Below are positions 52,944 to 61,974 of a DNA stretch of 64,000 bases, one piece after another. The stretch covers positions 434,001-498,000 of the forward strand of contig NZ_CP007130.1 of the NCBI RefSeq assembly GCF_000522985.1, read 5' to 3'. The stretch is from Gemmatirosa kalamazoonensis (GTDB taxonomy: Bacteria; Gemmatimonadota; Gemmatimonadetes; Gemmatimonadales; Gemmatimonadaceae). The translations under genes were made by a program, and so were the position numbers. A model generated the notes under the pieces. That model had not been told where the DNA came from. It saw nothing but the letters and a program-made list of their open reading frames with translations, and searched no databases. Positions within the stretch are counted from its first letter, which is position 1. Each line of letters opens with the position of its first letter.

Positions 52944-53276
52944 ATGCTCGTCGACGAGTTGAAGAAGGGGACCACGCCGCTGCTCGTGCTCGCGCTGCTC
53001 GAGGTCCAGCCGCGCCACGGCTACGAGCTCTCCAAGCTCCTCGATGCGCAGTCGCGCGGCGTCGTCCACATCCACGCGGCGTCGCTCTACCCGCTGCTCT
53101 ACCGCCTCGAGCGCGACGGCTGGATCGAGGGACGCTGGGTGGAGAAGCCCGGCCAGCGGCGCCGCCGCTACTACCACATTACCGCCGAAGGCAAGCGACA
53201 GCTCCGCGCCCAACGCCGCGAGTGGGCCGACTTCGTGCGCGCCGTCGGCCAGCTCGCGGGGGTGGAGTATGCCTGA
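52944..53276 (+). CDS. PadR-family regulator of an ADOP permease
   Basis: The product is 110 residues. The winged helix reads GTTPLLVLALLEVQPRHGYELSKLL, SLYPLLYRLERDGWIEGRW and RRRRYYHITAEGKRQL. It overlaps the permease start by 8 bases (ATGCCTGA), so it is translationally coupled to it. This padR-ADOP pairing is common in Acidobacteriota and Gemmatimonadota. Autoregulation through the dyad at 52913-52927 is inferred. Confidence 0.88.
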   Translation: MLVDELKKGTTPLLVLALLEVQPRHGYELSKLLDAQSRGVVHIHAASLYPLLYRLERDGWIEGRWVEKPGQRRRRYYHITAEGKRQLRAQRREWADFVRAVGQLAGVEYA

Positions 53277-56003
53277 GCCTCGTCCCGCGTCGGATCGCCC
53301 CGACTGGCGTGACGCGATCCGCGCCCACCTCGCCGACGCGCGACTCGCCGCCGCCGACGAGGCGGAGGTCGCCGAGGAGCTGCGCCAACATCTCGACGAC
53401 CACTACGACGAGGCGCGCCGCCGCGGCGCCACCGACGCCGCCGCGCGCGCGAGCGCGCTCGCGGAGCTCGGCGACGACGAGCAGCTCCCGCGCCGTCTGC
53501 GCGCCTCGGTGGCGCATCGCGCCGAGCCCGTGCCGTTAGGCGCCCGCTCCGGCGGCGGCGGCGTGCGCGGCTTCCTCGCCGACGTCCGCATCGGCGTGCG
53601 GCTGCTGCGCCGGTCGCCGGGGTTCACCGCGGTGGCCGTCGCGACACTCGCTCTCGGCATCGGCGCGAACACGACGGTGTTCAGCATCGTCGACTCGCTC
53701 CTGCTCCGCCCCATGCCCGGGGTCGCGCACCCGGCGGAGCTCGTGCTCATCGGGCGCACGCAGGAGGGACAGGGGTTCGACACGTTCTCGTATCCCGACT
53801 TCCGCGACTACCAGGCGAGCGCGCGCACGCTCGCCGGCGTCGCCGCGTACGACCCACTCGCCGTGCACCTCAGCACCGGGGGCGCGAGCGACCGGGCGCG
53901 CGCGCGGCGCTCGTCTCGGGCGACTTCTTCCGCGTCCTCGGCATGACGCCCGCGCTCGGCCGCACGTTCCTCCCCGAGGAGGACGGCGCGCCTAACGCGC
54001 ATCCGGTCGTCGTGCTCGGGCACGGGCTGTGGCAGCGGCGCTTCGGCGGCGATCCGCGCGTCATCGGCCGCACGGTGATCCTGAACGCGCACCCGTTCAC
54101 CGTCGTCGGCGTCGCCGCGCGCGGCTTCATCGGCGTGCAGCGCGACGACCCGGTCGAGCTGTTCGTGCCGCTCGCGATGACGGGGCAGATCCGCGGCTGG
54201 GATCGCATGCTCGGTCAGCGCGACGCGGTGTGGCTCCAGCTGTTCGGGCGCCGCGCGGCAGGCGTGCCGCTTCCCGCGGTGGAGTCGGAGCTGCGGGGCA
54301 TCGCGCGGCGGCTCGAGACGCAGTACCCGGAGTCGAACCACGGGCGCGGCGCGACGGTGGTTGCTGGCATCGGCTTCGACCCCGGCTCGCGGCAGCAGGC
54401 GCGCGCGTTCACCGGCGTGCTGTTCGGCGTGGTGGCGCTCGTGCTGCTCATCGCGTGCGCGAACGTCGCGAACCTGCTGCTCGCCCGCGCGAGCGCCCGC
54501 CAGCGCGAGATCTCGCTGCGCGCGTCGCTCGGCGCGAGCCGCGGCCGCCTCGTGCGCCAGCTGCTGGCCGAGGGACTGCTGCTCGCGACGCTCGCCGGCA
54601 TCGCGGGGCTCGCGCTCGGCGCATGGACGGCGAGCCTCGTCGGGCGGCTGCCGGTGTTCGTCGACAACGAGCTGCACGTGGACGCGATCCCGAGCCCGAG
54701 CGTGCTCGCCTTCACGGCGGCGGTCGCGCTCGTGAGCGCGCTGCTGTTCGGGCTCCCGGCGGCGTGGCGCGCGTCGCGCGTGGATCTCGTCGGCTCGCTG
54801 AAGGCGGGCGCGCCCGGCAGCGGCGACGCACGCTCGCGGGCGCGGGGCGCGCTGCTGGTCGGTCAGCTCGCGCTCTCGCTCGTGCTGCTCGCCGCCGCGG
54901 GGCTCTTCCTCCGTACGCTCGGCCGGCTCCACGCGGTGGACCCGGGCTTCGCGACGGACCGCGTGCTCGTCGCCCGCGTCGACGTCGAGCTGCAGGGCTA
55001 CGACCAGGCGCGCGGGCGGCGGTTCTACACCGAGCTCGCGCGGCGCGCCGCGGGGCTGCCCGGTGTGCGCGCGGCGAGCCTGGCGTACATGATCCCGTTA
55101 GGCGGCGGCGGGTGGGACACGCGGATCTTCCGCGCCGACGTCGTGCCCGCGCCGGAGGTCGAGGGGCTCAAGACGGACATGAACGCCGTCGACCCGGCGT
55201 ACTTCCGCACGATGGGCATGACGATCACGCGCGGCCGCGGCTTCACCGACGCCGACCGCGACGGCGCACCGGCGGTGGCGGTCGTGAACGACGCGGTGGC
55301 GAGCGCGTTGTGGCCCGGCGAGAACCCGATCGGCAAGCAGTTCCGCCGTGGTCGCGACGGCGCGCCGCTCGAGGTGGTCGGCGTGGTGCGCGCGGCGAAG
55401 TACCGCTCGCTGCTCGAGCCGCCGCGTCCCTTCCTCTACTTACCGTTCGCGCAGTCGTACCTGTCGCCGATGACGCTGCACCTCGCCACGGCCGGCGACC
55501 CGGGCGCGCTCCGCGAACCGGTGCGCCGCCTGGTGCACGATCTCGACCCCGACCTGCCGGTCTACGCGGTGCAGACGCTGGCCGAGCGGCTCGACGAGTC
55601 GATCGGCGCGCAGCGCACCGCGGCGACGATGGTGGGCGCGTACGGCGCGCTGGCGCTGCTCGTCGCCGCGGTCGGGCTCTACGGCGCGATGGCGTACTCG
55701 GTCTCGCGCCGCACCCGCGAGATCGGGGTCCGCATGGCGCTCGGCGCCCGGCAGTCGTCGGTGCTGCGCGAGGTGCTCGTGGAGGCGGGCCGACTGGCGG
55801 CGATCGGCGCGGCGTTAGGCCTCGCGGCGGCGATCCCCGCGACGGGGCTGCTGCGGAGCCAGCTCTTCGGCGTGTCGCCGGGCGATCCGCTCACGCTCGT
55901 CGCGGTCGCGCTCGTGCTGGGGCTCGTGTCGCTCGCGGCGGCGTACCTGCCGGCGCGGCGGGCGACGCGCGTGGATCCGGTGGTCGCGCTGCGGGCGGAG
56001 TGA
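53269..56003 (+). CDS. ADOP-type ABC transporter permease (MacB-like), frameshifted near 53896-53906
   Basis: The restored product is 910 residues. An N-terminal helical permease-prefix domain (EAEVAEELRQHLDDHYDEA) precedes FLADVRIGVRLLRRSPGFTA and ALGIGANTTVFSIVDSLLLR, then two MacB-like periplasmic domains and two FtsX permease modules (LFGVVALVLLIACANVANLLL, GVRMALGARQSSVL). It ends ARRATRVDPVVALRAE. The break lies in GCGCGCGCGCG; one CG less gives DRARAALVSGDFFRVLGMTP in one frame. No ATPase is adjacent, as usual for these orphan permeases. Confidence 0.8.
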
Positions 56004-56017
56004 GGTGCGCCTCGGAC

Positions 56018-56148
56018 GACTCCACGTACGTGTTTCACTAGGACTGAAGAAGGACTGAAGGAGGACTGAAGAAGGAACCTCTCAAGTGTCCTTCTTCAGT
56101 CCTCCTTCAGTCCTTCTTCAGTCCAACGCACACTCGTACGTGGAGTCC
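56018..56148. repeat. Palindrome with GGACTGAAGAA tandem arms, family B copy 2
   Basis: The layout matches copy 1: ends GACTCCACGTACG and CGTACGTGGAGTC, left arm GGACTGAAGAAGGACTGAAG plus GAGGACTGAAGAAGG, right arm the mirror image with TTCAGTCC units. The tip sequence differs (AACCTCTCAAGTGT). It lies between the ADOP permease and the M20 gene, both on the plus strand. Confidence 0.8.
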
Positions 56149-56217
56149 TGATGGCCGCGCCTTGCCACGCGACCGCGCGGAATCTATCTCCAAGGGCACT
56201 CTCGCCCCGAGATCCCG

Positions 56218-57834
56218 ATGCGCGCCCGCCTAACGATCCTCGCTCTCGCCCTCGCGACGCCCGCCGCCGCGCAGATCCCCGCCGCGAAGCTCGCCGCGTA
56301 CAAGAAGGCCGTCGCGCAGGACGTCGACGCGCGGCGGAAGTTCACGCAGCAGATGACCGATCAGATCTTCAGCTACGGCGAGCTGGGGTTCCAGGAGGTC
56401 GAGACGTCGAAGTATCTCGTGAAGCTGCTGCGCGACTCCGGCTTCACCGTCACCGAGGGTGTCGCCGGGATCCCCACCGCGTGGGTGGCGACGTGGGGGA
56501 GCGGCAAGCCGTTCATCTCGTTGGGCGCCGACATCGACGACATCCCGCAGGCGTCGCAGAAGCCCGGCGTCGCCTGCCGCGAGCCGATGGTGCCGGGCGC
56601 GCCCGGGCACGGCGAGGGGCACAACGCCGGCCAGGCCGTAAACGTGACCGCGGCCCTCGCCGTGCGCGCGCTCATGCAGCGCGAGCATCTGCCCGGCACG
56701 ATCCAGATCTGGCCCGGGGTCGCCGAGGAGCTCGGCGGCGCGAAGGCGTACTTCGTGCGCGCGGGCATGTACAAGGACGCCGACGTCGTGCTGTTCGCGC
56801 ACGTCGCGAACAACATGAGCGTGAGCTACGGCGACTTCCCCGGCACGGGGAACATCTCCGCGGTGTTCTCGTTCCAGGGGCAGAGCGCGCACGCCGGCGC
56901 GGCGCCGTGGCGCGGCCGCAGCGCGCTCGACGCCGCGGAGCTCATGGACGTCGGCTGGAACTTCCGCCGGGAGCACCTGCGCCCGTCGCAGCGCTCGCAC
57001 AACGTCATCAAGGACGGCGGTGACCAGCCGAACGTCGTGCCGGCCACCGCGTCGACGTGGTACTACTTCCGCGAGCTCGACGGCCCGCACGTGCAGGAGC
57101 TGTTCGACACCGGGATGGAGATCGCGCAGGGCGCGGCGATGATGACGGGCACCAAGCTCGCGAGCGTGCGCATCCTCGGCTCGGCGTGGCCCGGCCACTT
57201 CAACCGGCCGATCGCCGAGGCGATGTACGAGAACATCAAGGCGGTCGGGCTGCCGAAGTGGGACGCCGCCGACCAGGCGCTCGCGAAGGGCGTGCAGCGC
57301 GAGATCAAGGTCCCCGAGCAGGGGCTCGACACGGTGCTCACGCCGCAGCAGACGCACGCGCTCACCGACGCCGAGCGTACCGCCGGCTACTCGGACGACA
57401 TCGGCGACATCTCGTGGAACGTCCCGACCGTCGTGCTCTCCTACCCGTCGAACATCCCGAACCTGCCCGGGCACAACTGGGCGAACGCGATCGCGATGGC
57501 GACGCCGATCGCGCACAAGGGCGCGACCGCGGGCGCGAAGGTGCAGGCGATGACGATGCTCGACGTGTTGGGCAGGCCGCAGCTCGTGCGCGACGCGTGG
57601 AGCTACTTCCGCGACGTGCAGACGAAGACGATCAAGTACGCGCCGTTCGTGCGGCCGACCGACGAGCCGGCCGTGGAGCTCAATCGCGACATCATGGGCC
57701 GGTACCGCGACGCGATGCGCCCGTTCTACTACGATCCGTCGAAGTACGAGACCTATCTGCAGCAGTTGGGCGTGTCCTACCCGACCGTCAGGCGCGCCGA
57801 CGGATCGTGCGGGGCGCCGACGACGGTGCCGTGA
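56218..57834 (+). CDS. Exported M20-family amidohydrolase, AbgB-like
   Basis: The 538-residue precursor has a signal peptide (LTILALALATPAAAQ). M20 features include SLGADIDDIPQ, the metal loop GHGEGHNAGQA, EELGGAKAYFV with the catalytic Glu, and the dimerisation-domain SAHAGAAPWRGRSALDAAELM. The nearest relatives should be p-aminobenzoyl-glutamate hydrolase (AbgB)-like amidohydrolases, which cleave N-acyl or N-aroyl amino acids. It is single on the plus strand and converges on another M20 gene. Confidence 0.8.
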   Translation: MRARLTILALALATPAAAQIPAAKLAAYKKAVAQDVDARRKFTQQMTDQIFSYGELGFQEVETSKYLVKLLRDSGFTVTEGVAGIPTAWVATWGSGKPFISLGADIDDIPQASQKPGVACREPMVPGAPGHGEGHNAGQAVNVTAALAVRALMQREHLPGTIQIWPGVAEELGGAKAYFVRAGMYKDADVVLFAHVANNMSVSYGDFPGTGNISAVFSFQGQSAHAGAAPWRGRSALDAAELMDVGWNFRREHLRPSQRSHNVIKDGGDQPNVVPATASTWYYFRELDGPHVQELFDTGMEIAQGAAMMTGTKLASVRILGSAWPGHFNRPIAEAMYENIKAVGLPKWDAADQALAKGVQREIKVPEQGLDTVLTPQQTHALTDAERTAGYSDDIGDISWNVPTVVLSYPSNIPNLPGHNWANAIAMATPIAHKGATAGAKVQAMTMLDVLGRPQLVRDAWSYFRDVQTKTIKYAPFVRPTDEPAVELNRDIMGRYRDAMRPFYYDPSKYETYLQQLGVSYPTVRRADGSCGAPTTVP

Positions 57835-57843
57835 GCGACGCAG

Positions 57844-59064
57844 CTACGCGGCCGTCTCCGCCAGCGCCGCCGACGCCACGCGTGCCGCCTCGGCCAGCAC
57901 GGCGGCGCCGATGAACAGGCTCTCCTCGGCGGCGTAGAAGCGCGGCGAGTGCGCGGCGATGCGCTCCCCGCCCGGCTCCCGCGCGCCGACGCGCATGAAG
58001 CAGCCGGGCATCTTCTCGAGGTAGAACGCGAAGTCCTCGCCGCCCATGTTCGTGGTGCCGAACGGCACGAGCGCCGCGCCGCCGAGCACGCGCTCGGCCG
58101 CCTCGCGCGCCCACATCGTGGCGCGCGGCTCGTTCACCACCGGTGGCGTGCCGTCCTTGAACGTCACCGTCGCGGTGCAGCCATATGCCGCGGCGACGCT
58201 CTCGGTGAGGCGCCGCAGCTCCTCGGTGAGCAGCGCGCGCGCAGCCGGCAGCGTGGCGCGCACCGTGCCGGCGAGCGTCGCACGCTCGGGGATGACGTTA
58301 GGCGCCGAGCCGGCGTGCACCGCGCCGACCGTGACGACGCCGGGGAGCGCCGGGTCGAGGCGGCGGGCGACGAGCGTCTGGATCGCGGTCACGATCGCCG
58401 CGAGCGCGACGACCGGGTCCGCCGACTCGTGCGGCCGCGCGCCGTGCGCGCCCGCGCCCACGAGCTCGATGTCGAACGAGTCCGTCGACGCGTTCACCGG
58501 CCCGACGTCGGCGACGACCTGTCCCACCTCGAAGCGCCGATCCACGTGCGCACCGAAGATCGCGCGCGCCTCGTCCAGCGCTCCGCTCGCGACGACGCGC
58601 TCGGCCCCCTGCCCCATCTCCTCCGCCGGCTGCAGCACGACGAGCACGTCGCCGTGCGCCGGTGTCGCGCGGAGCAGCGCCGCGGCGCCGACCGCCCACG
58701 TCGCGTGCACGTCGTGCCCGCAGGCGTGCATCACGCCGTCGACGCTGGACGCGAACGCGAGCCCCGTCGCCTCGCTGATCGGCAGCGCGTCGATGTCGCC
58801 GCGCACCGCGACGACCGGCGCGCCGCGCACGCGTCCCGGCACGCGCGCGACGACCGCTGTGTCGAGCACCCGCCGCGCACCGCCCACGCCGAGCATCTGC
58901 AGCGCCGCCTCGAGCGCGCCGGCCGTGCGCGTCTCGCGCCACGACAGCTCGGGGTGCCGGTGCAGGTCACGGCGGAGCGCCACGAGGTCGGCGGCGAGCG
59001 CCGGCGCGAACAGCGGCGCCACGGCGTCGGGAACGATCGGCAGGCCGGTCGACGGAATGGTCAT
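57844..59064 (-). CDS. M20D N-acyl-amino-acid amidohydrolase
   Basis: The product is 406 residues, cytoplasmic. Signatures are LRRDLHRHPELSWRE, VAVRGDIDALPI, MHACGHDVHATWAVG (metal Cys and His), QPAEEMGQGAERV and GAHGARPHESADPVVALAA. These are typical of IAA-amino-acid/hippurate-type amidohydrolases. Its ATG overlaps the stop of an N-acylamino-acid-racemase-like enolase by one base. The pair would racemise N-acyl amino acids and then deacylate the L-form. The ATG at 59064 gives the family start. Confidence 0.85.
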   Translation of the reverse strand: MTIPSTGLPIVPDAVAPLFAPALAADLVALRRDLHRHPELSWRETRTAGALEAALQMLGVGGARRVLDTAVVARVPGRVRGAPVVAVRGDIDALPISEATGLAFASSVDGVMHACGHDVHATWAVGAAALLRATPAHGDVLVVLQPAEEMGQGAERVVASGALDEARAIFGAHVDRRFEVGQVVADVGPVNASTDSFDIELVGAGAHGARPHESADPVVALAAIVTAIQTLVARRLDPALPGVVTVGAVHAGSAPNVIPERATLAGTVRATLPAARALLTEELRRLTESVAAAYGCTATVTFKDGTPPVVNEPRATMWAREAAERVLGGAALVPFGTTNMGGEDFAFYLEKMPGCFMRVGAREPGGERIAAHSPRFYAAEESLFIGAAVLAEAARVASAALAETAA

Positions 59065-60200
59065 CAGACGCCTAACGTGAGCGTGCGTACCGTGAGCGCG
59101 TCGACGCGATCCATGTTCACCGTGACGCCGATTCCCGGCCGGTCGAGCGGGACGCGGACACGGCCGTCGGCGTCCATGGTCCACTCGGGGTCGACGACGT
59201 CGCGGGCCCAGTAGCGCGCGCTCGGGCTGAGGTCTCCGGGCTTCGTGAAGTTCGGCAGCGACGCGAGCGCCACGTTGTAGGCGCGGCCGACGCCGCTCTC
59301 CAGCATGCCGCCGCACCACACCGGCACGCCGCTCCGCGCGCACACGTCGTGGATCGCGATGGACTGCGTGAAGCCGCCGACGCGCCCGGGCTTGATGTTG
59401 ATGATGCGGCCCGCGTCGAGCGCGAGCATGTCCTCCGCGCGGTCCACGCTCGTGATCGTCTCGTCGAGGCACACCGGCGTCGCAAGCTGCTTCTGCAGCG
59501 CGGCGTGGCGCAGCAGGTCATCGTGCGCGAGCGGCTGCTCGATCATCATGAGGCCGAACGCGTCGAGCTGCTGCAGCACGTCGGCCTGGGCGAGCGTGTA
59601 CGCGTTGTTCGCGTCGGCCATGAGCGGCGCGTCGGGAAGCGCCTCGCGCACCGCGCGCACGTACGCGACGTCGCGCCCCGGCTCGATCTTCAGCTTCACC
59701 TTGCGGTAGCCCTCGGCCACCGCGGCCGCGGCGCGCTGGACGAGCGCCTCGGGGCTCGCCTGGATGCCGAGCGAGATGCCGGTCTCGATCCAGTCGCGGG
59801 TGCCGCCGAGCAGGCGCGCGAGCGGCACGCCCTCCTTCTCCGCGGCGAGCGCCCAGCAGCCCATCTCGAGCGCCGCCTTCGCCATCTGGTGGCCGCGGAT
59901 GTCGCGGTCGAGCACGGGCCAGATGTCGCGCGGGTGCGCGAACGCGGCCCCGAGCACGCGCGGCGCGATCCACTCGGTGATCGCGAGCCAGCAGGTGTCG
60001 ATCGTCTCCGGCGAGTAGTTCGGCAGCGCGTCGGCGACGCACTCGCTCCAGGTGCGCGCGCCGTCGGCCTCCTCGAGCTCGAGCAGCAGGATGCGCCGGT
60101 CGGCCATCACCCCGGACGAGATGCGGAACGGCTCGCGGAGCGGGAGGTGGATCTCGCGCAGCGTGAGGCGCGCGACGCGAATCTCGGGAACGTTAGGCAT
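59064..60200 (-). CDS. MenC-type o-succinylbenzoate synthase / N-acylamino acid racemase
   Basis: The product is 378 residues of the enolase superfamily. It has the KxK acid-base pair in YRKVKLKIEPG, metal ligands in PLMADANNAY, MMIEQPL and PVCLDETI, and a second lysine in IINIKPGRVGG. The MenC2/NSAR subgroup either makes o-succinylbenzoate for menaquinone or racemises N-succinyl amino acids. No men genes are near, and the overlapping downstream gene is an M20D amidohydrolase, which favours the racemase role. The start ATG is followed by a GCCTAACG octamer (Pro-Asn codons). Confidence 0.82.
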   Translation of the reverse strand: MPNVPEIRVARLTLREIHLPLREPFRISSGVMADRRILLLELEEADGARTWSECVADALPNYSPETIDTCWLAITEWIAPRVLGAAFAHPRDIWPVLDRDIRGHQMAKAALEMGCWALAAEKEGVPLARLLGGTRDWIETGISLGIQASPEALVQRAAAAVAEGYRKVKLKIEPGRDVAYVRAVREALPDAPLMADANNAYTLAQADVLQQLDAFGLMMIEQPLAHDDLLRHAALQKQLATPVCLDETITSVDRAEDMLALDAGRIINIKPGRVGGFTQSIAIHDVCARSGVPVWCGGMLESGVGRAYNVALASLPNFTKPGDLSPSARYWARDVVDPEWTMDADGRVRVPLDRPGIGVTVNMDRVDALTVRTLTLGV

Positions 60201-60356
60201 GGGCGGCTCGGGAGGCACGCGGCGCGGGATGCGCGGCGCGGGATGCGCCGCACGCAATCAATCATCGCGCGTCGCCACCCGCCACGTGCCCTGGCGTGGC
60301 GTCGCCCCGCGCGGCAACCTTCCGGCGCCCGCCCCGACCCACTCCCGAGACCTCCC

Positions 60357-60950
60357 ATGCCGCGCCTCCGCCACACCGCCGCGCTCCTCCCGCTCGCCGC
60401 TGCCACCATCGTCGGTGCGCGCGACGCGTCCGCGCAGACGGCGCTCCCCGCCGCCGACCAGATCGCCGCCGCGGTGCTCCCGCTGCCGACCGAGTTCCGC
60501 ACCGACGCCACGGTGCTCGGCTACGGCGCCGACGGCCGCCTAACGACGCTGCGCACGGGCGCCGGCCCGTTCAACTGCCTCGCGCCCGACCCGAAGGTCG
60601 CGCAGTTCCACGTTGCGTGCTACCACCGGGCGCTGGAGCCGTTCATGGCGCGCGGGCGCGAGCTGCGCGCGTCGGGCGTCACCGGGGGGCGCGTCGACAC
60701 GGTGCGCTTCGCGGAGGTGCAGAGCGGGAAGCTCAAGATGCCCGACCGCGGCGCGCTCTACACGCTGACCGGCGGCCACTTCGACGCCGCGACCGGCACG
60801 GCGCCCGGCGCGAACCCGCTGTACGTCATCTACATCCCGTACGCGACCGCGTTGACGACGGGGATCAGCGAGCGGCCGGTGCAGGGGGCGCCGTGGATCA
60901 TGTTCCCGGGGACGCCGAAGGCGCACATCATGCTCGTGCCGAAGATGTGA
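60357..60950 (+). CDS. Hypothetical secreted protein (197 aa)
   Basis: The precursor has a signal peptide (LLPLAAATIVGARDASAQ) and a mature domain of about 170 residues with no motif I recognise. It contains single-copy phrases such as GPFNCLAPDPKVAQFHVACYH and LYVIYIPYATALTTG, with two cysteines that could form a disulfide. Similar small secreted proteins occur near hydrolase genes in this group. It is divergent from the racemase and followed by the 15-bp repeat array. Confidence 0.6.
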   Translation: MPRLRHTAALLPLAAATIVGARDASAQTALPAADQIAAAVLPLPTEFRTDATVLGYGADGRLTTLRTGAGPFNCLAPDPKVAQFHVACYHRALEPFMARGRELRASGVTGGRVDTVRFAEVQSGKLKMPDRGALYTLTGGHFDAATGTAPGANPLYVIYIPYATALTTGISERPVQGAPWIMFPGTPKAHIMLVPKM

Positions 60951-60953
60951 GGC

Positions 60954-61285
60954 GGCGGGACACCTGACGGCGGGACGTCTTCCTGCGGGACGTCTCACGG
61001 CGGGACGTCCAACGGCGGGACGATCCACGGCGGGACGAATACCGCGGGGCCGTGCGTACCTAGGTCCCAGGGGGGCTCCCCCCCCTTCGCCCAAGGTGCT
61101 AGACGGCGATCGCGCCACTGTATCAATCCGACGCCGATCGGATTCGGCCGTACGCATCCCGCCGCTTCCGTCCCGCCGTATCCATCCCGCAGTAAGGCGT
61201 CCCGCAGTAAGGCGTCCCGCAGTAAGGCGTCCCGCCGTCAGGCGTCCCGCCGTCAGGTGTCCCGCAGTCAGGCGTCCCGCCGCTC
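60954..61285. repeat. Inverted arrays of 15-bp repeats (family D)
   Basis: The left array (60954-61045) has six units of period 15, GCGGGACGTCTCACG and variants. The right array (about 61153-61285) has about eight units of period 15, such as TCCCGCAGTAAGGCG, TCCCGCCGTCAGGCG, complementary to the left. The middle carries GGGGGG-CT-CCCCCC. The array stops 9 bases before the ung start codon. Confidence 0.75.
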
Positions 61286-61293
61286 CCTCAAAC

Positions 61294-61968
61294 ATGCCGC
61301 TTCCGCCCATCCCGAAGTCCTGGCAGCCCACGCTCCGCCACGAGACCGAGCAGCCGTACTACGAGGCGCTCGCCGAGTTCGTCGACGCGGAGCGCGCCGC
61401 GCACGAGGTCTGCCCGCCGAAGGACGAGGTGTTCACGGCGCTCGAGCTCACGTCGAAGCGGGCCGTGAAGGCGCTGATCCTCGGCCAGGATCCGTACCCC
61501 ACGCCCGGCGTCGCGCACGGCCTCGCGTTCTCGGTGCGCCCGGGCAAGCCGATCCCCGCGTCGCTGCGCAACATCTTCAAGGAGCTCGTCGCCGACCTCG
61601 GCGTGCCCGCGCCGACGGACGGCTCGCTCGTGCCGTGGGCGGAGCACGGCGTGCTGCTGCTGAACGCGGTGCTGACGGTTCGCGCCGGCGCGCCGAACTC
61701 GCACAAGAACAAGGGCTGGGAGCGGTTCACCGACGCCGTGATCCGCGCCGTGAACGAGAAGTCGACGCGCGTCGCGTTCATCTTCTGGGGCGCGTACGCG
61801 CAGAAGAAGATCCCGCTCGTCGACACCGAGCGGCACGCCGTCATCACCGGCGCGCATCCCTCGCCGCTCACGCGCGGCAAGGGCTTCTTCGGCACGCGGC
61901 CGTTCTCGCGCGCGAACGCGGCGCTCGAGGCGGCCGGCGTGAAGCCGATCGACTGGCGGCTCGACTGA
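61294..61968 (+). CDS. ung: Uracil-DNA glycosylase, family 1
   Basis: The product is 224 residues. It has the water-activating motif LILGQDPYPTPGVAHGLAFSV, PASLRNIFKEL, LLLNAVLTVRAG, FIFWGAYAQKK and GAHPSPLTRG, all Ung signatures. It removes uracil from DNA. The ATG at 61294 lies just after the 15-bp repeat array. The open frame extends upstream through the array, where the period of 15 would encode (VRRPA)n, but the ATG gives a normal Ung length. The downstream gene converges. Confidence 0.92.
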   Translation: MPLPPIPKSWQPTLRHETEQPYYEALAEFVDAERAAHEVCPPKDEVFTALELTSKRAVKALILGQDPYPTPGVAHGLAFSVRPGKPIPASLRNIFKELVADLGVPAPTDGSLVPWAEHGVLLLNAVLTVRAGAPNSHKNKGWERFTDAVIRAVNEKSTRVAFIFWGAYAQKKIPLVDTERHAVITGAHPSPLTRGKGFFGTRPFSRANAALEAAGVKPIDWRLD

Positions 61969-61974
61969 CGCTGC

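Noticed and set aside
53938-53943. Another selenocysteine UGA at the end of the first ADOP fragment
   Set aside because: The TGA appears only after a frame change in a CG tract; the homologous sequence continues in a different frame, so it is not read-through.
60954-61285. CRISPR array
   Set aside because: The period is 15 bp with no unique spacers of about 30 bp, the unit orientation inverts in the middle, and no cas genes are present.
61096-61293. N-terminal (VRRPA)n extension as part of the Ung protein
   Set aside because: The ATG at 61294 gives the normal Ung start; the upstream frame runs through a structured repeat and has no supporting feature. Kept only as a testable finding.
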